A stretch of 64,000 bases of DNA. Source: Aeromonas tecta. Its GTDB lineage: Bacteria; Pseudomonadota; Gammaproteobacteria; Enterobacterales; Aeromonadaceae. Shown piece by piece: positions 39,857 to 48,469 of this stretch. The first letter of the stretch is position 1; each line of letters opens with the position of its first letter. A program made the translations under genes and the position numbers. The DNA lies in assembly GCF_000820185.1 (NCBI RefSeq), contig NZ_CDCA01000046.1, forward strand, positions 1 through 64,000. Direction: 5' to 3'. The notes beneath the pieces are model-generated. The model was not told the origin of the DNA. It did no database searches and worked only from the letters and a program-made list of their open reading frames with translations.

Positions 39857-42159
39857 GCCAGATCATTACCAACGCCTTCTCCCGCTACTGGCAGGAGTGC
39901 CTAGCAACTCAAGTGCCAGTGGTACTCGATGAGTTCGTGCTGGCCAACGTGCCGGATCTCGATCCCGATGCCGCCATCAACCCGGACAGCGGCCTGCCGC
40001 CGGCGGGCCAGATTGTGCACCGCCACGCGGTGGACCAGCGTGGGCGCATCAACAATGATGCAGTGGCCTACACCATCGTGATGGACACCACGGTTGGCGA
40101 TTTCAGCTTTAACGCCATGTACCTCATCAACAAGACCACCGGCGTGGTGGGGATGATTGTGCACAAGGGACTGGAAACCAAACTCAAGACCAATGAGGCG
40201 ACCGGCCAGACCGGCAATTCCTTAGTGAAATCCATGCTGATGGAGTACGACCGGGCCAGCGAGGCCACTGTCACCCAGGTGGATGCCAGCACCTGGCAGA
40301 TTGACTATGCCGCCCGCCTTCGCGGGATGGACGATGACCTGCGCCTGCAGGCGCTGCAGTTCTTCGGGCCGGCCACCTTCTACGGTAACGGCTTTAACTT
40401 GGTCAACGAATCTGGGGTTTACAAGGTGCAGCCCGGGGTGGCCTATGTGGGTGGCCTGCGGGCAGAGCTTAACGAGATCAAGAAGGTGACCCCGGGCGCC
40501 AAGCCGGTGGGGCTCTGGCTCGACATCTACCGGGCGGGCTCCTTGCTTGATGCCTGGGTGAATCACTTCAGCCTGACCCTGAGCGTGCCGGACATGGTCG
40601 ATTACCTCGACAGCAACGGGCACATGCACCACGTCGCCAAGGTGGCCATCATCAATGCAGACGGCAGCGTCACTGACGTGCGCCGCAAGCGCACCATCGA
40701 GCTGACCGGGGATGTAGCCGGCAAGGGCATCCTGGAAGACGCCCAGGGTGTCTGCATCGCGGTGGAGATCAAAGACGGCAGTCACCGCCACCAGTGGGGC
40801 GAGATCGACAAGGTGCCAGCCACCGCCAGCCGCTGGCCAACCTATAGCGAGGTGACGGACAAACCCACTTTGGAGCAAATGGGAGGATACCCGAAGACCG
40901 GCGGCCCCCTGGACGGGGGAGTCGACGCAAAAGACACCATCTACGCCAGAGCTGGGCTGATAGCCCGTTCGCGAGGTGGCAGTAATGGCGGCACCTGGCT
41001 TGGTCTTGAAGCCCCGGAAGATGCCGACCCGTACATCAGCGCCAAGGTTAATGCCGAAAATGCCCCATCAAAGGTCATCGGTATTGGCAGAAGTGAGATC
41101 ACCTTCTACAAGCGCTTTACTACGAACAGCATGCGGATTTCGGACAATGCCGGCCTCAAATTTAGCCCCAATGCTGACCTTTCCGGGGTGAGCTGGGGCT
41201 TAGGGATGGACTCATCAAATGGCTACTACGGTTTTCATCGCTACCTTGACGGAACGTGGAAAGATGCGCCGATGCAGTTCCCTGCAAGTGGTGGCGTGAC
41301 CGTCAGCGGCCCCATGGTCGTGGCCAAGGGCTACGCAAGGATTGAGTCATCCAGTCACAACATCCTTGAACTGAGTCAGCCTGACCATTCGTCCTCATTG
41401 ATTTACAAACCGGTGAATCAGCAATCTATCCGCTTCGCTCGTGGCAATGGCTCAGCTGGAGATATACATGGCTACGGTGAAGTGGATGGCGATGGCTTCC
41501 GTACGCTGTCAGGTCGATTCCGTGCTAACTATCAAGCTGCCAACCGTGCCTGGACAGCGATGGGGCAGTGCCCATTTTGGCTTGAACCTCAACCTGTTGG
41601 GGGAAATGGCACGCTGCACGGCCTTATGGGTACTCAATTTGTTTACCCCGGATACTGGGCCGTTGAGATGTATCACGGAGTTTTCAACAACGACACCAAC
41701 GCGGGCAACCTTGCCCATGTGTTTGTCGGCACGGATGGGGGGAACTTCACCAAAATCTGGCAGCTTTCCAATGCCGGCCAATTGCTCTCTCCAGGTGGTT
41801 GGAGAATAGAACCCAATGGCGATCTGTTTAGCCCCCGACTCGGTGGCACTAATGTGGTTGATTGGGTGGTTGGCAACTTCGCAGGCAAGAATGCCGCCAG
41901 CGGCAACGCCGATATCGTCGCAGGTGGCTGGGGGCAAGTCGGTACCTATATGTTTGCCGCACTGGTTAACGGCGTGGGCCAGCCCGGGCTCAGTGGCGTG
42001 ATTGCCGGCGGTTATCTACGCCCATCGGGTGGTGGCGAATGGAGTTATGACAACGGGATTGCCTTACCTGGAACATGGAAGCAGCTCGGCAGCCTTCTCA
42101 ACATGAACGGGGATGATCGGTGGGATGACCGCTCGACTCTCTTTATCCGCATCGCGTAA
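39853..42159 (+). CDS. Tail fibre protein (gpH)
   Basis: The 768-residue fibre has a conserved N-terminus that attaches to the baseplate (MSQIITNAFSRYWQECLATQ; VVLDEFVLANVPDLDPDAAI). A domain of the tail-collar type follows to about residue 310, ending in RHQWGEIDKVPATASRWPTY. The rest is a long Gly/Asn/Ser-rich distal part ending LNMNGDDRWDDRSTLFIRIA. The distal part determines host recognition and is less GC-rich than the N-terminal part (from about 40870), consistent with module exchange. Its partner chaperone is the next gene. Confidence 0.9.
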   Translation: MSQIITNAFSRYWQECLATQVPVVLDEFVLANVPDLDPDAAINPDSGLPPAGQIVHRHAVDQRGRINNDAVAYTIVMDTTVGDFSFNAMYLINKTTGVVGMIVHKGLETKLKTNEATGQTGNSLVKSMLMEYDRASEATVTQVDASTWQIDYAARLRGMDDDLRLQALQFFGPATFYGNGFNLVNESGVYKVQPGVAYVGGLRAELNEIKKVTPGAKPVGLWLDIYRAGSLLDAWVNHFSLTLSVPDMVDYLDSNGHMHHVAKVAIINADGSVTDVRRKRTIELTGDVAGKGILEDAQGVCIAVEIKDGSHRHQWGEIDKVPATASRWPTYSEVTDKPTLEQMGGYPKTGGPLDGGVDAKDTIYARAGLIARSRGGSNGGTWLGLEAPEDADPYISAKVNAENAPSKVIGIGRSEITFYKRFTTNSMRISDNAGLKFSPNADLSGVSWGLGMDSSNGYYGFHRYLDGTWKDAPMQFPASGGVTVSGPMVVAKGYARIESSSHNILELSQPDHSSSLIYKPVNQQSIRFARGNGSAGDIHGYGEVDGDGFRTLSGRFRANYQAANRAWTAMGQCPFWLEPQPVGGNGTLHGLMGTQFVYPGYWAVEMYHGVFNNDTNAGNLAHVFVGTDGGNFTKIWQLSNAGQLLSPGGWRIEPNGDLFSPRLGGTNVVDWVVGNFAGKNAASGNADIVAGGWGQVGTYMFAALVNGVGQPGLSGVIAGGYLRPSGGGEWSYDNGIALPGTWKQLGSLLNMNGDDRWDDRSTLFIRIA

Positions 42160-42172
42160 CACGGTCACTACC

Positions 42173-42598
42173 ATGGAACAGATTCAAATCATCAGTGCAT
42201 TGCACCCTCGCCACATGTCGGATGACACCACCTCGATCACGTTGGATGTATTGTTTTCCCACCTCCCCGCCCCCGTGCAGTTCACTGCACGAAAAGATGA
42301 CCCAGAGGCTCATGGGCGCGAGCTCTACAGCCGGGCGGTATTTGGTGAGTTTGGCGATATCGAGGTGCTAACACCTCCCCCGCTAACCGAGGCCGAGCAG
42401 CAAACCCGCCTGAATGCGTTACTCAAGCAAGCTGCCACCGCCATGGCACCGCTGGAGGATGCCGACAAGCTGGGCATCATCAGCGAGCCAGAGCGCGAAC
42501 AACTCACCGCCTGGCAGCGCTACCGGGTCGCCCTCTACCGCTTACCGCAAAGCGAAGGCTGGCCCGCAGAGGTCACTTGGCCAGAGGCGCCGCAATGA
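42173..42598 (+). CDS. Tail fibre assembly chaperone (gpG-like)
   Basis: The 141-residue protein has the usual C-terminal part of this family: LTEAEQQTRLNALLKQAATA, then GIISEPEREQLTAWQRYRVA and LYRLPQSEGWPAEVTWPEAP. It helps fold and trimerise the fibre encoded directly upstream. The N-terminal part contains DVLFSHLPAPVQFTARKDDP. The start at 42173 lies 13 bases after the fibre stop. Confidence 0.85.
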   Translation: MEQIQIISALHPRHMSDDTTSITLDVLFSHLPAPVQFTARKDDPEAHGRELYSRAVFGEFGDIEVLTPPPLTEAEQQTRLNALLKQAATAMAPLEDADKLGIISEPEREQLTAWQRYRVALYRLPQSEGWPAEVTWPEAPQ

Positions 42599-43476
42599 GT
42601 TGGACACGAGGCCAGCTGGCCTGGCCCGCCAGTGTCGCCAGCCTGCACTCCCACGCCCAGGGCGTGCTAGGCCAGCTCCCGGCCACCCAAGATAGCGCCA
42701 TCGCGCGCCTGCAGGAGCTTACCGGGCGGGCCCAGTACCGGACCCACCCGCTCAGCGAGCAGGCCGCCACCCTGGCGGGTCTGCGCGCCGAGCTCGACCA
42801 GTTGCTGGTCACTGGCCGCTGCCTCACCGTCACCCCCTACCTGCACGGGGTCGGCCAACAGCAGGGCCAGCAGTTCAGCCTAGCTGCCCCCAATGCAGTG
42901 GCCACCCTGGCCGCCAAACTGCAAGACGGGGCAGACCCCCTTCTGCCCAGCGGCCAACTGCATGCCCTCGCCTGGCTGGTCACCGGCAATAGCGCCGAGG
43001 ACTTGGCCAAGCAGCTGGCTATCCTCTGCGCCCTGCTGCCGTTGCCGGAGTGGTGCGCCACCCTGCGCCGCCTCACCGCCAACAACGACACCATGAGCCA
43101 GCCCACCGCGGCCAAGGTGCCGCGCTGGCGCGCCGATGAGCCATTGACCTGGGCACCGCTGCGCCCTACCCGCCTGGCTCTGGGGGCAGAGCTAGCCCAG
43201 TTAGAGAGCCTGGCCCGGGACAGCCAGACCCCGATTGCCAAGCTGCAGGGGCTGGCGAAGCGCCGTGCCAACCGCCTGGTCACTCTCGCCGAGGCGCAGG
43301 CCAAGCTGGGCACCCTCTCCGGCACGCTCTGGCACTGGCAAGGGCAGGGGGATACGGCCAGCCTTGCCGCCCAACTCGGGCAAAGCTCCCCACCAGACCA
43401 CAGTCAGAGCATGACGGTCGGTGCCCTGCTGCTCTCCCCGTCCCCGCTCACCTTCTGGCAGGAGTTAACCCCATGA
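42595..43476 (+). CDS. Hypothetical late phage protein, 293 aa
   Basis: The start overlaps the previous stop (ATGA). The protein is Ala/Leu-rich and helical: LAWPASVASLHSHAQGVLGQ near the start, QLAILCALLPLPEWCATLRR in the middle, and MTVGALLLSPSPLTFWQELT at the end. It lies between fibre assembly and baseplate genes and overlaps its downstream neighbour by four bases, so it is a structural or assembly component of the tail. No domain is recognised. Confidence 0.7.
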   Translation: MSWTRGQLAWPASVASLHSHAQGVLGQLPATQDSAIARLQELTGRAQYRTHPLSEQAATLAGLRAELDQLLVTGRCLTVTPYLHGVGQQQGQQFSLAAPNAVATLAAKLQDGADPLLPSGQLHALAWLVTGNSAEDLAKQLAILCALLPLPEWCATLRRLTANNDTMSQPTAAKVPRWRADEPLTWAPLRPTRLALGAELAQLESLARDSQTPIAKLQGLAKRRANRLVTLAEAQAKLGTLSGTLWHWQGQGDTASLAAQLGQSSPPDHSQSMTVGALLLSPSPLTFWQELTP

Positions 43477-44021
43477 GCCAAGCCATGCTGACCCTCGATG
43501 GCGAGCCCATCATCATGAAGTCGATGCGGGTGTCCGCATCGATGCAGTTTCAGGACAAGGACCAGAGCGGCCAGACCAGCTCAACCAGCAGCGCCGAACA
43601 GGGCGCCAAGGGCAAGGAGCTCGACATCTCCGGCCTCATTCCGTTCAAGGATGAGCGCATGCTGAGCCGGCTGTTTGAGCTGGCCGATGCCAAGGGCAAT
43701 GGCGGAAAGCGTCACGTCTACCGGGTCGGCTCGCTGTTGGCCAAGTCGGTGAAGGTGCGCCAGGCCAAGTTTGCCGGGCGCATCACCGCCAGCGAACAGG
43801 AGGGGCTGCTGGCCTGGCAGGTGCAGTTCACCTTGAAGGAGTTCAACTCGGTACCGGAGAAGCGCGAACAACGCTTGCCGAAGAAAGCCCCCACCGTCGG
43901 CCAGGGTACCGCCAACACCAGCGCCGCCAAGCCTGGCACCAAAGGGACTGGTGACGACGAGCAAGACCTCAGCAGCTTCGAGCGCTATGTGCTCAAACCG
44001 ATGGATGACATGCTGGCATGA
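43473..44021 (+). CDS. Putative baseplate protein, 182 aa
   Basis: The protein starts MSQAMLTLDGEPIIMKSMRV, contains KGKELDISGLIPFKDERMLS and GSLLAKSVKVRQAKFAGRIT, and has a Ser/Thr/Lys-rich linker and an acidic C-terminus. Position before the hub-spike gene suggests a baseplate or tail terminator role like P2 gpU/gpX, but similarity is not certain. It overlaps both neighbours by four bases. Confidence 0.65.
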   Translation: MSQAMLTLDGEPIIMKSMRVSASMQFQDKDQSGQTSSTSSAEQGAKGKELDISGLIPFKDERMLSRLFELADAKGNGGKRHVYRVGSLLAKSVKVRQAKFAGRITASEQEGLLAWQVQFTLKEFNSVPEKREQRLPKKAPTVGQGTANTSAAKPGTKGTGDDEQDLSSFERYVLKPMDDMLA

Positions 44022-45631
44022 AACTCTCCACGTCACTGACCCTCGCCGGCCAGCCTGTGCACCTAGTCGACCATGACCTTGTGCTGGACATCAACGCCGG
44101 CGGCCGCGCCGCCCTGACCATTGAAGGAACGGCCAGCAAGGGGCAGACCTTCACCCTGGACACCGGCTATAACGGTGACCTGCGCCGCTGGTTCACCGGT
44201 TACGTGTACGACGTGCAGCCTGCCGCCAATGGCGCCAGCAAGCTGCTGTGCCGCGAGCTGGCCGGTGCCCTGGGCTCCCGGCTGCCGGTCAGCCAGCAAC
44301 ACGCCACCCTGCGCGGCCTGCTGGCCTGGCTGACCGACCAAACTGGGCTGACCTTCCTGCTGCCCCAGGGCAGCGACTACACCGACCGGCCGATCCCGAA
44401 CTTCACCAGCGCCGGCACAGGTTATCAGCTGCTCGACAACGCTGGCCGCGCCTTTGAGGTGCCCGACTTTGTCTGGTACCAGCAACCCAATGGCGCCATC
44501 TTTGTGGGCAGCCATGCCGACAGCCGCTGGCATGGCAAGGAGGTGACACTTGATTCCGCCTGGTCAGGCCGCCAAGCGGGCGACACCCTGACCCTGTCGC
44601 CGGTCCCGTCCATCCGACCCGGCACCATCATCAACGGCAAGCGGGTGATGCGGGTGCGGCTCAAGGGTGAAGAAATGACCCTGACCACGGCCACCCCTGG
44701 CAAGGTCACCAAGTCACCGGAACGGCGCAAGATAGAGGGGGTGTTCCCGGAGCTCGCCGACAAGATGCACCTACCCAAGTTCGGGCGGGTCGAGGCCATC
44801 AGCGATCAGGCCAGCGCTGGCCAGCTCAATGACCCCTTTCGCCCCCGCTATGCGGTGGACGTGCAACTGCTGGGTGAGGATGGCCAACCGGACAAGGCAA
44901 CCCCGCTTTATCGGGCCGTGCCGCTACCGGTGCAGTTCGGCGGGCAGGAGCAAGGGCTGCTGCAGTTCCCCCTCGAGGGGACGCTGATTGAGCTGGGGTT
45001 TGCCTTTGGGCGGGCCGACCGGCCCTTTATCCGTACCGTGCTCGGCAGCAGCTGGTCCTTGCCAGACATCGCCCCGGGTGAGCAGTTGCAGCAGCAACGG
45101 GCCGAGGTGTTCCACCGCACCGATACCGTGGGCAACCTGCGCCGCCATACCGACCGGCGCCTGCATGACCGAGCCCTGCAGATGCACCACCAGAGTGACG
45201 ACTACCTGGGGGAACATGGCCAGCATCGGCTGCAGGTGGCTCAGCACAGTATCGAGGAGGTGGGCGGGCTCAAGCTCATCGAAGCGCTGGGGGCCATCGA
45301 GCTGCTGGCCGGCGACGATCTCACTCTGGCGAGTCTGGGTAATATGAGCCAGACCACGGCGGGGGATCTGGTCGAGGTGGTGGGACAACTGCGCCGAGCT
45401 GTTGCCGGCGAGCTGCAGCACCTGGAGGCACCCCGTTCATGGATGGGGAGCGAGGGTGTGAACATCTTCCGACTGCTGCTGCAGCTGATGAACGTGGTGG
45501 AGCTGCTGGCCGCGGCCACTGCCAGCCACACCCACAGCGGCGGGCCAGTACCTGGTAACAACGAGGCCATGACGGGACATGGCCAACAGGCCAAGCAGTT
45601 GGCAGACCAGCTATCCCCCATCATCGAGTAA
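44018..45631 (+). CDS. Tail hub-spike protein (gpD and gpV functions fused)
   Basis: The 537-residue protein has a gpD/gp27-like N-terminal part (about 1-230, including LTDQTGLTFLLPQGSDYTDR and FEVPDFVWYQQPNG). A spike module with an OB-like domain follows (about 260-350: RPRYAVDVQLLGEDGQPD, PVQFGGQEQG, GFAFGRADRPFIRTVLGS). A repetitive helix-poor section then ends SHTHSGGPVPGNNEA. The HxH near the C-terminus resembles the iron-binding tip of the P2 gpV spike. P2 encodes hub and spike as separate genes. It is the last gene of the late operon and is followed by a strong terminator. Confidence 0.8.
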   Translation: MKLSTSLTLAGQPVHLVDHDLVLDINAGGRAALTIEGTASKGQTFTLDTGYNGDLRRWFTGYVYDVQPAANGASKLLCRELAGALGSRLPVSQQHATLRGLLAWLTDQTGLTFLLPQGSDYTDRPIPNFTSAGTGYQLLDNAGRAFEVPDFVWYQQPNGAIFVGSHADSRWHGKEVTLDSAWSGRQAGDTLTLSPVPSIRPGTIINGKRVMRVRLKGEEMTLTTATPGKVTKSPERRKIEGVFPELADKMHLPKFGRVEAISDQASAGQLNDPFRPRYAVDVQLLGEDGQPDKATPLYRAVPLPVQFGGQEQGLLQFPLEGTLIELGFAFGRADRPFIRTVLGSSWSLPDIAPGEQLQQQRAEVFHRTDTVGNLRRHTDRRLHDRALQMHHQSDDYLGEHGQHRLQVAQHSIEEVGGLKLIEALGAIELLAGDDLTLASLGNMSQTTAGDLVEVVGQLRRAVAGELQHLEAPRSWMGSEGVNIFRLLLQLMNVVELLAAATASHTHSGGPVPGNNEAMTGHGQQAKQLADQLSPIIE

Positions 45632-45641
45632 GTCACCAAGC

Positions 45642-45672
45642 GAAGAAGGCCCCACACCGTGGGGCCTTCTTC
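45642..45672 (+). terminator. Terminator of the late operon
   Basis: A 14-bp perfect stem (GAAGAAGGCCCCAC and its complement) with a 3-base loop and TTCTTCT at its 3' side, 10 bases after the hub-spike stop. Confidence 0.9.
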
Positions 45673-46453
45673 TATCTGCCTGACAGCGCCTGAGCATGGC
45701 CAGGGAATGGCGCCACATGAAGAGGCAGCCATCGGGCAGCGCTGCATCATACGTGAAGCCTGCGAACGCTCACAGCCTCCCTGCGCATGGCGGCGACACC
45801 CACCGCCGCGTCTGCGTCACGGAAACCGCGCTCATCCGCTCCCGCCTGCGGGGTTCACCGATAAAATTTTTTGCAAAAGTGGATTACCGCAAAGCCATAG
45901 GCCCAGACCGCGCCAGATAAAGGATCTTCGGCTTGGTGAGGATCTGAAAGGATCGAAGGAAAGTGCAGGGTTTTACAGTTTGAAAGAGGTCTGGTTAGCG
46001 ATACCTAAAACGTAAGCCTTTGAATGTATTAGAGTGGCCGTGTTTTCCGTGAGGATTTGAAAAATCAGGAAGGATCCGGTTTGGTGCGAGGGGACCGCTG
46101 GAAGACATTTTGTTTCAGACAGTTAGGTGTAATGAGGGGGGATTTGATAACTGAAACTTTGAAAGGGCTCAGCGACCTTGGATACGCTGGTTGACCTGCC
46201 CCACAGAAAATAGATTTTCTGTGGGGCAGGTCACGCTTGATACTGCTCTAGTAGAAGTGGACCCCCTGGCCGGTTACTGAGTTGATTCATAGCTCCACAT
46301 TGCCATAGCGTGGACACATTTAGGGCGAAAGAAAAGAAAAATCCATTAATTTCAAAAACATAGGAAACAAAAAAAGACAGCCTAGGCAGTCATGGTAACC
46401 ACAACATCAACGAACTGCGTTGATCATTGGTTTCACCGGTGCGTCCGCCAAAC
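45673..46453. other. Noncoding right end of the prophage, probably holding cos and the attachment arm
   Basis: No open frame here looks coding. In HP1-type genomes cos and attP lie close together next to the last tail gene, so this 0.8-kb stretch is the likely location of cos. GC-rich sequence near 46087-46100 and a perfect inverted repeat at 46192-46233 stand out. I cannot identify the cut site from sequence. Confidence 0.45.
46192..46233. repeat. Perfect 19-bp inverted repeat
   Basis: TGACCTGCCCCACAGAAAA and its exact complement are separated by TAGA. There is no T-run after it on the plus strand and no adjacent gene, so a simple terminator is unlikely. It may be a protein-binding site in the att/cos region or part of an RNA hairpin. 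Confidence 0.85.
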
Positions 46454-46519
46454 AAAAAAGCCCCAGCGATGACTGGGGCTTTTTATTTCTAGTTTCTCGA
46501 TGTGGTCACTACGTGGACA
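46309..46519. promoter_or_regulatory. Possible integrase arm-type sites, right arm
   Basis: CGTGGACA (46309-46316), TGTGGTCA (46501-46508) and CGTGGACA (46512-46519) repeat the motif seen at 10601-10621 next to the integrase gene. Two of the three are spaced by 11 bases, about one helical turn. Inferred from repetition and place. Confidence 0.4.
46454..46485. terminator. Bidirectional terminator inside the right prophage end
   Basis: AAAAAGCCCCAG and CTGGGGCTTTTT form a stem with a 6-base loop. T-runs on both strands allow it to stop rightward phage transcripts and leftward transcripts from phoU. Confidence 0.85.
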
Positions 46520-46566
46520 AGAATTAAAATAAATCCTTTTATTTCAATTAATTAGCCTGTCAACTC

Positions 46567-46590
46567 AAGGCGCTCAACGCGCCTTTTTAT
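46567..46590. other. attR: right copy of the attachment core
   Basis: Identical over 24 bases to 10437-10460. Here the A-run that precedes the hairpin at attL is replaced by CAACTC, so on the minus strand the hairpin lacks its U-tract. It lies 88 bases downstream of the phoU stop. Confidence 0.85.
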
Positions 46591-46678
46591 TCATTTACAA
46601 CGGATTACTGGCCGATAGACCGCATAATCAGCCGTCTTGGTTGTCGCCGTGCCAGCCGTATTGAGCCAGCAATCAGAC

Positions 46679-47389
46679 TCAATGTTTGCCGAGCAAGTCG
46701 CTCAGCTCATCAGCCTTGGTGTGGCGCACGTCCTTGCCCTTGACGTAGTAGACGATGTATTCGCAGATGTGCTGGCAACGATCGCCGACCCGCTCGATGG
46801 CGCGCGCCGCCCACAGCACGTTCAGTACCTGGGGTATGGTGCGCGGATCTTCCATCATGTAGGTCATCAGCTCGCGGATGATGGACTCGTACTCCCGGTC
46901 CACCTTGTCATCTTCCTTGTAGACGACGATGGCCGCCTCCAGATCCATGCGGGCGAAGGCGTCGAGCACGTCGTGCAGCATCTTGATGGTGCGACGCCCC
47001 ATGTTCTCGAGCGACACCAGCGGCGGCTGCGGCTTGTTGGCGTTGTCGGTCAGCATGCGGGCAATCTTGTCCGCCACGTCGCCGATGCGCTCCAGATCGG
47101 TGATGGTCTTGATGATGGCCATCACCAGGCGCAGGTCGGAGGCGGTGGGCTGGCGCTTGGCGATGATGCGGGTGCACTCTTCGTCGATCGCCACTTCCAT
47201 CGCATTGACCTTGTGGTCGTTGGCTACTATCTTGCGCGCCGCATCCAGATCCTGGATGTGAATGGCGGCGATGGCATCAGTCAGCTGCTGCTCGACCAGG
47301 CCGCCCATCACCAGCACCTGATTACGCACGTTTTCCAGCTCGGCATTGAACTGACCGGAGATGTGTTTATTGAGGTTCATATTGTCCAT
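46679..47389 (-). CDS. phoU: Phosphate signalling regulator PhoU
   Basis: The 236-residue protein is of full PhoU length with its two-fold three-helix repeat: [20 protein letters not shown] near the start, [18 protein letters not shown] (first metal-binding motif) and [20 protein letters not shown] (second). PhoU links the Pst transporter to the PhoR kinase and represses the Pho regulon when phosphate is plentiful. It is the last gene of the pst operon and AAGGA precedes its ATG. The 158-base gap before it contains repeats of its own start. The prophage is inserted in its terminator. Confidence 0.96.
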   Translation of the reverse strand: MDNMNLNKHISGQFNAELENVRNQVLVMGGLVEQQLTDAIAAIHIQDLDAARKIVANDHKVNAMEVAIDEECTRIIAKRQPTASDLRLVMAIIKTITDLERIGDVADKIARMLTDNANKPQPPLVSLENMGRRTIKMLHDVLDAFARMDLEAAIVVYKEDDKVDREYESIIRELMTYMMEDPRTIPQVLNVLWAARAIERVGDRCQHICEYIVYYVKGKDVRHTKADELSDLLGKH

Positions 47390-47419
47390 ACAAATAATCC
47401 TTATTGCTCCGATTATGCC

Positions 47420-47528
47420 TTAGCCACTGAACTGACCGCTAATGCGTTTATTGACGTTCAGGCTGTTCATACCAATAACACCCTTTGTCGTGTTTATTGA
47501 CCTTCAGGCTATTCATATCAATAACCCT
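47420..47528 (-). repeat. Two extra copies of the phoU translation start
   Basis: Between pstB and phoU two imperfect copies of the phoU start region occur, each with ATG and a purine-rich ribosome site. Copy at 47470 reads MNSLNVNKRISGQFSG then stop (47420-47470). Copy at 47516 reads MNSLKVNKHDKGCYWYEQPE onward to a stop at 47448. The true gene reads [14 protein letters not shown]. They could be translated as leader peptides, or be decayed duplications. Confidence 0.75.
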
Positions 47529-47547
47529 TTGTCCCATCGCTCGGGTC

Positions 47548-48366
47548 TTAGCCGTAACGACCGGTGATGTAGTCCTCGGTCTTCTTCTTGGCCGGGGTGG
47601 TGAAGATGGTGTTGGTGTTCGAGTACTCGATGAGCTCGCCCATGTACATGAAGGCGGTCTGATCCGACACCCGCGCTGCCTGCTGCATGTTGTGGGTGAC
47701 GATAACCACGGTGAACTGGCTCTTGAGCTCGTTGATCAGCTCCTCGATAGTCAGGGTGGAGATAGGATCCAGCGCCGAGGTCGGTTCATCGAGCAGCAAG
47801 ACTTCCGGCTCGATGGCGATGGCACGGGCGATGACCAGACGCTGCTGCTGACCACCGGACAGGCCGAAGGCATTGTCATGCAGCCGATCCTTCACCTCTT
47901 CCCACAGGGCCGCGCCGCGCAGTGAACGTTCGGCGGCCTCATCCAGGGTGCGGCGGTCGTTGATGCCCTGCAGACGCAGGCCATAAACCACGTTCTCGTA
48001 GATGGACTTGGGGAAGGGGTTGGGGCGCTGGAACACCATGCCCACCTGACGGCGCAGGGCGGAAACATCCACGCTCTTGTCATAGATGTTGTGGCCGTGC
48101 AGCTGGATCTCTCCCTCGATGCGGCAGATCTCCACCAGATCGTTCATCCGGTTGATGCAGCGCAGCAGAGTCGACTTACCACAACCGGACGGGCCGATAA
48201 AAGCCGTCACCTGCCCTTTCGGGATCTTCATGTTGACGTTGAACAGCGCCTGCTTGTTGCCGTAATACAGGTTGAGATCCTTGACCTCGAGCGCGGTCTG
48301 TTCCGGGCTCAGGTTGAGCAAGTCCAGGGCGGTATGCTGGGTCGAAGTCGGTGTTACGTTGATCAT
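47548..48366 (-). CDS. pstB: Phosphate ABC transporter ATPase PstB
   Basis: The 272-residue protein has Walker [25 protein letters not shown], signature LSGGQQQR, Walker [14 protein letters not shown] and switch [15 protein letters not shown]. The [12 protein letters not shown] block is a PstB hallmark. It energises high-affinity phosphate import through PstC and PstA. It follows pstA by 103 bases and precedes phoU in the same transcript. Confidence 0.97.
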   Translation of the reverse strand: MINVTPTSTQHTALDLLNLSPEQTALEVKDLNLYYGNKQALFNVNMKIPKGQVTAFIGPSGCGKSTLLRCINRMNDLVEICRIEGEIQLHGHNIYDKSVDVSALRRQVGMVFQRPNPFPKSIYENVVYGLRLQGINDRRTLDEAAERSLRGAALWEEVKDRLHDNAFGLSGGQQQRLVIARAIAIEPEVLLLDEPTSALDPISTLTIEELINELKSQFTVVIVTHNMQQAARVSDQTAFMYMGELIEYSNTNTIFTTPAKKKTEDYITGRYG

Positions 48367-48469
48367 CTGTTACCTCAATCAGTTCAAGGTGGCCGGATGT
48401 ACTCCGGCGACCATCATGCTGCTGATGGCGGCCGCTGGCCGCGCATCTCTTGTCTCTGGGGTGGCTGGA

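Larger units (their letters stand above)
10437..46590. mobile_element. P2-group (HP1/K139-like) prophage, about 36.1 kb
   Basis: A 24-bp perfect direct repeat bounds a full set of P2-group genes: tyrosine integrase, HTH repressor, Cox, CII-like protein, gpA initiator, Q/P/O/N/M/L head genes, R/S completion proteins, contractile sheath and tube, lysis cassette, frameshifted tail chaperone, tape measure, J, I, H, G and hub-spike. Integrase at one end, a long unbroken late operon starting with divergent terminase and scaffold genes, and the sheath (DUF2586) and tube (DUF2597) types point to the HP1/K139 branch rather than P2 itself. No structural gene is visibly broken, so the element could be functional (inference). 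An AT-rich cargo block lies at about 18.0-24.7 kb. Confidence 0.95.

Noticed and set aside
45659-46015. 118-codon frame after the late operon
   Set aside because: It begins inside the late terminator, and its Arg/Pro/His-rich sequence does not resemble a phage protein.
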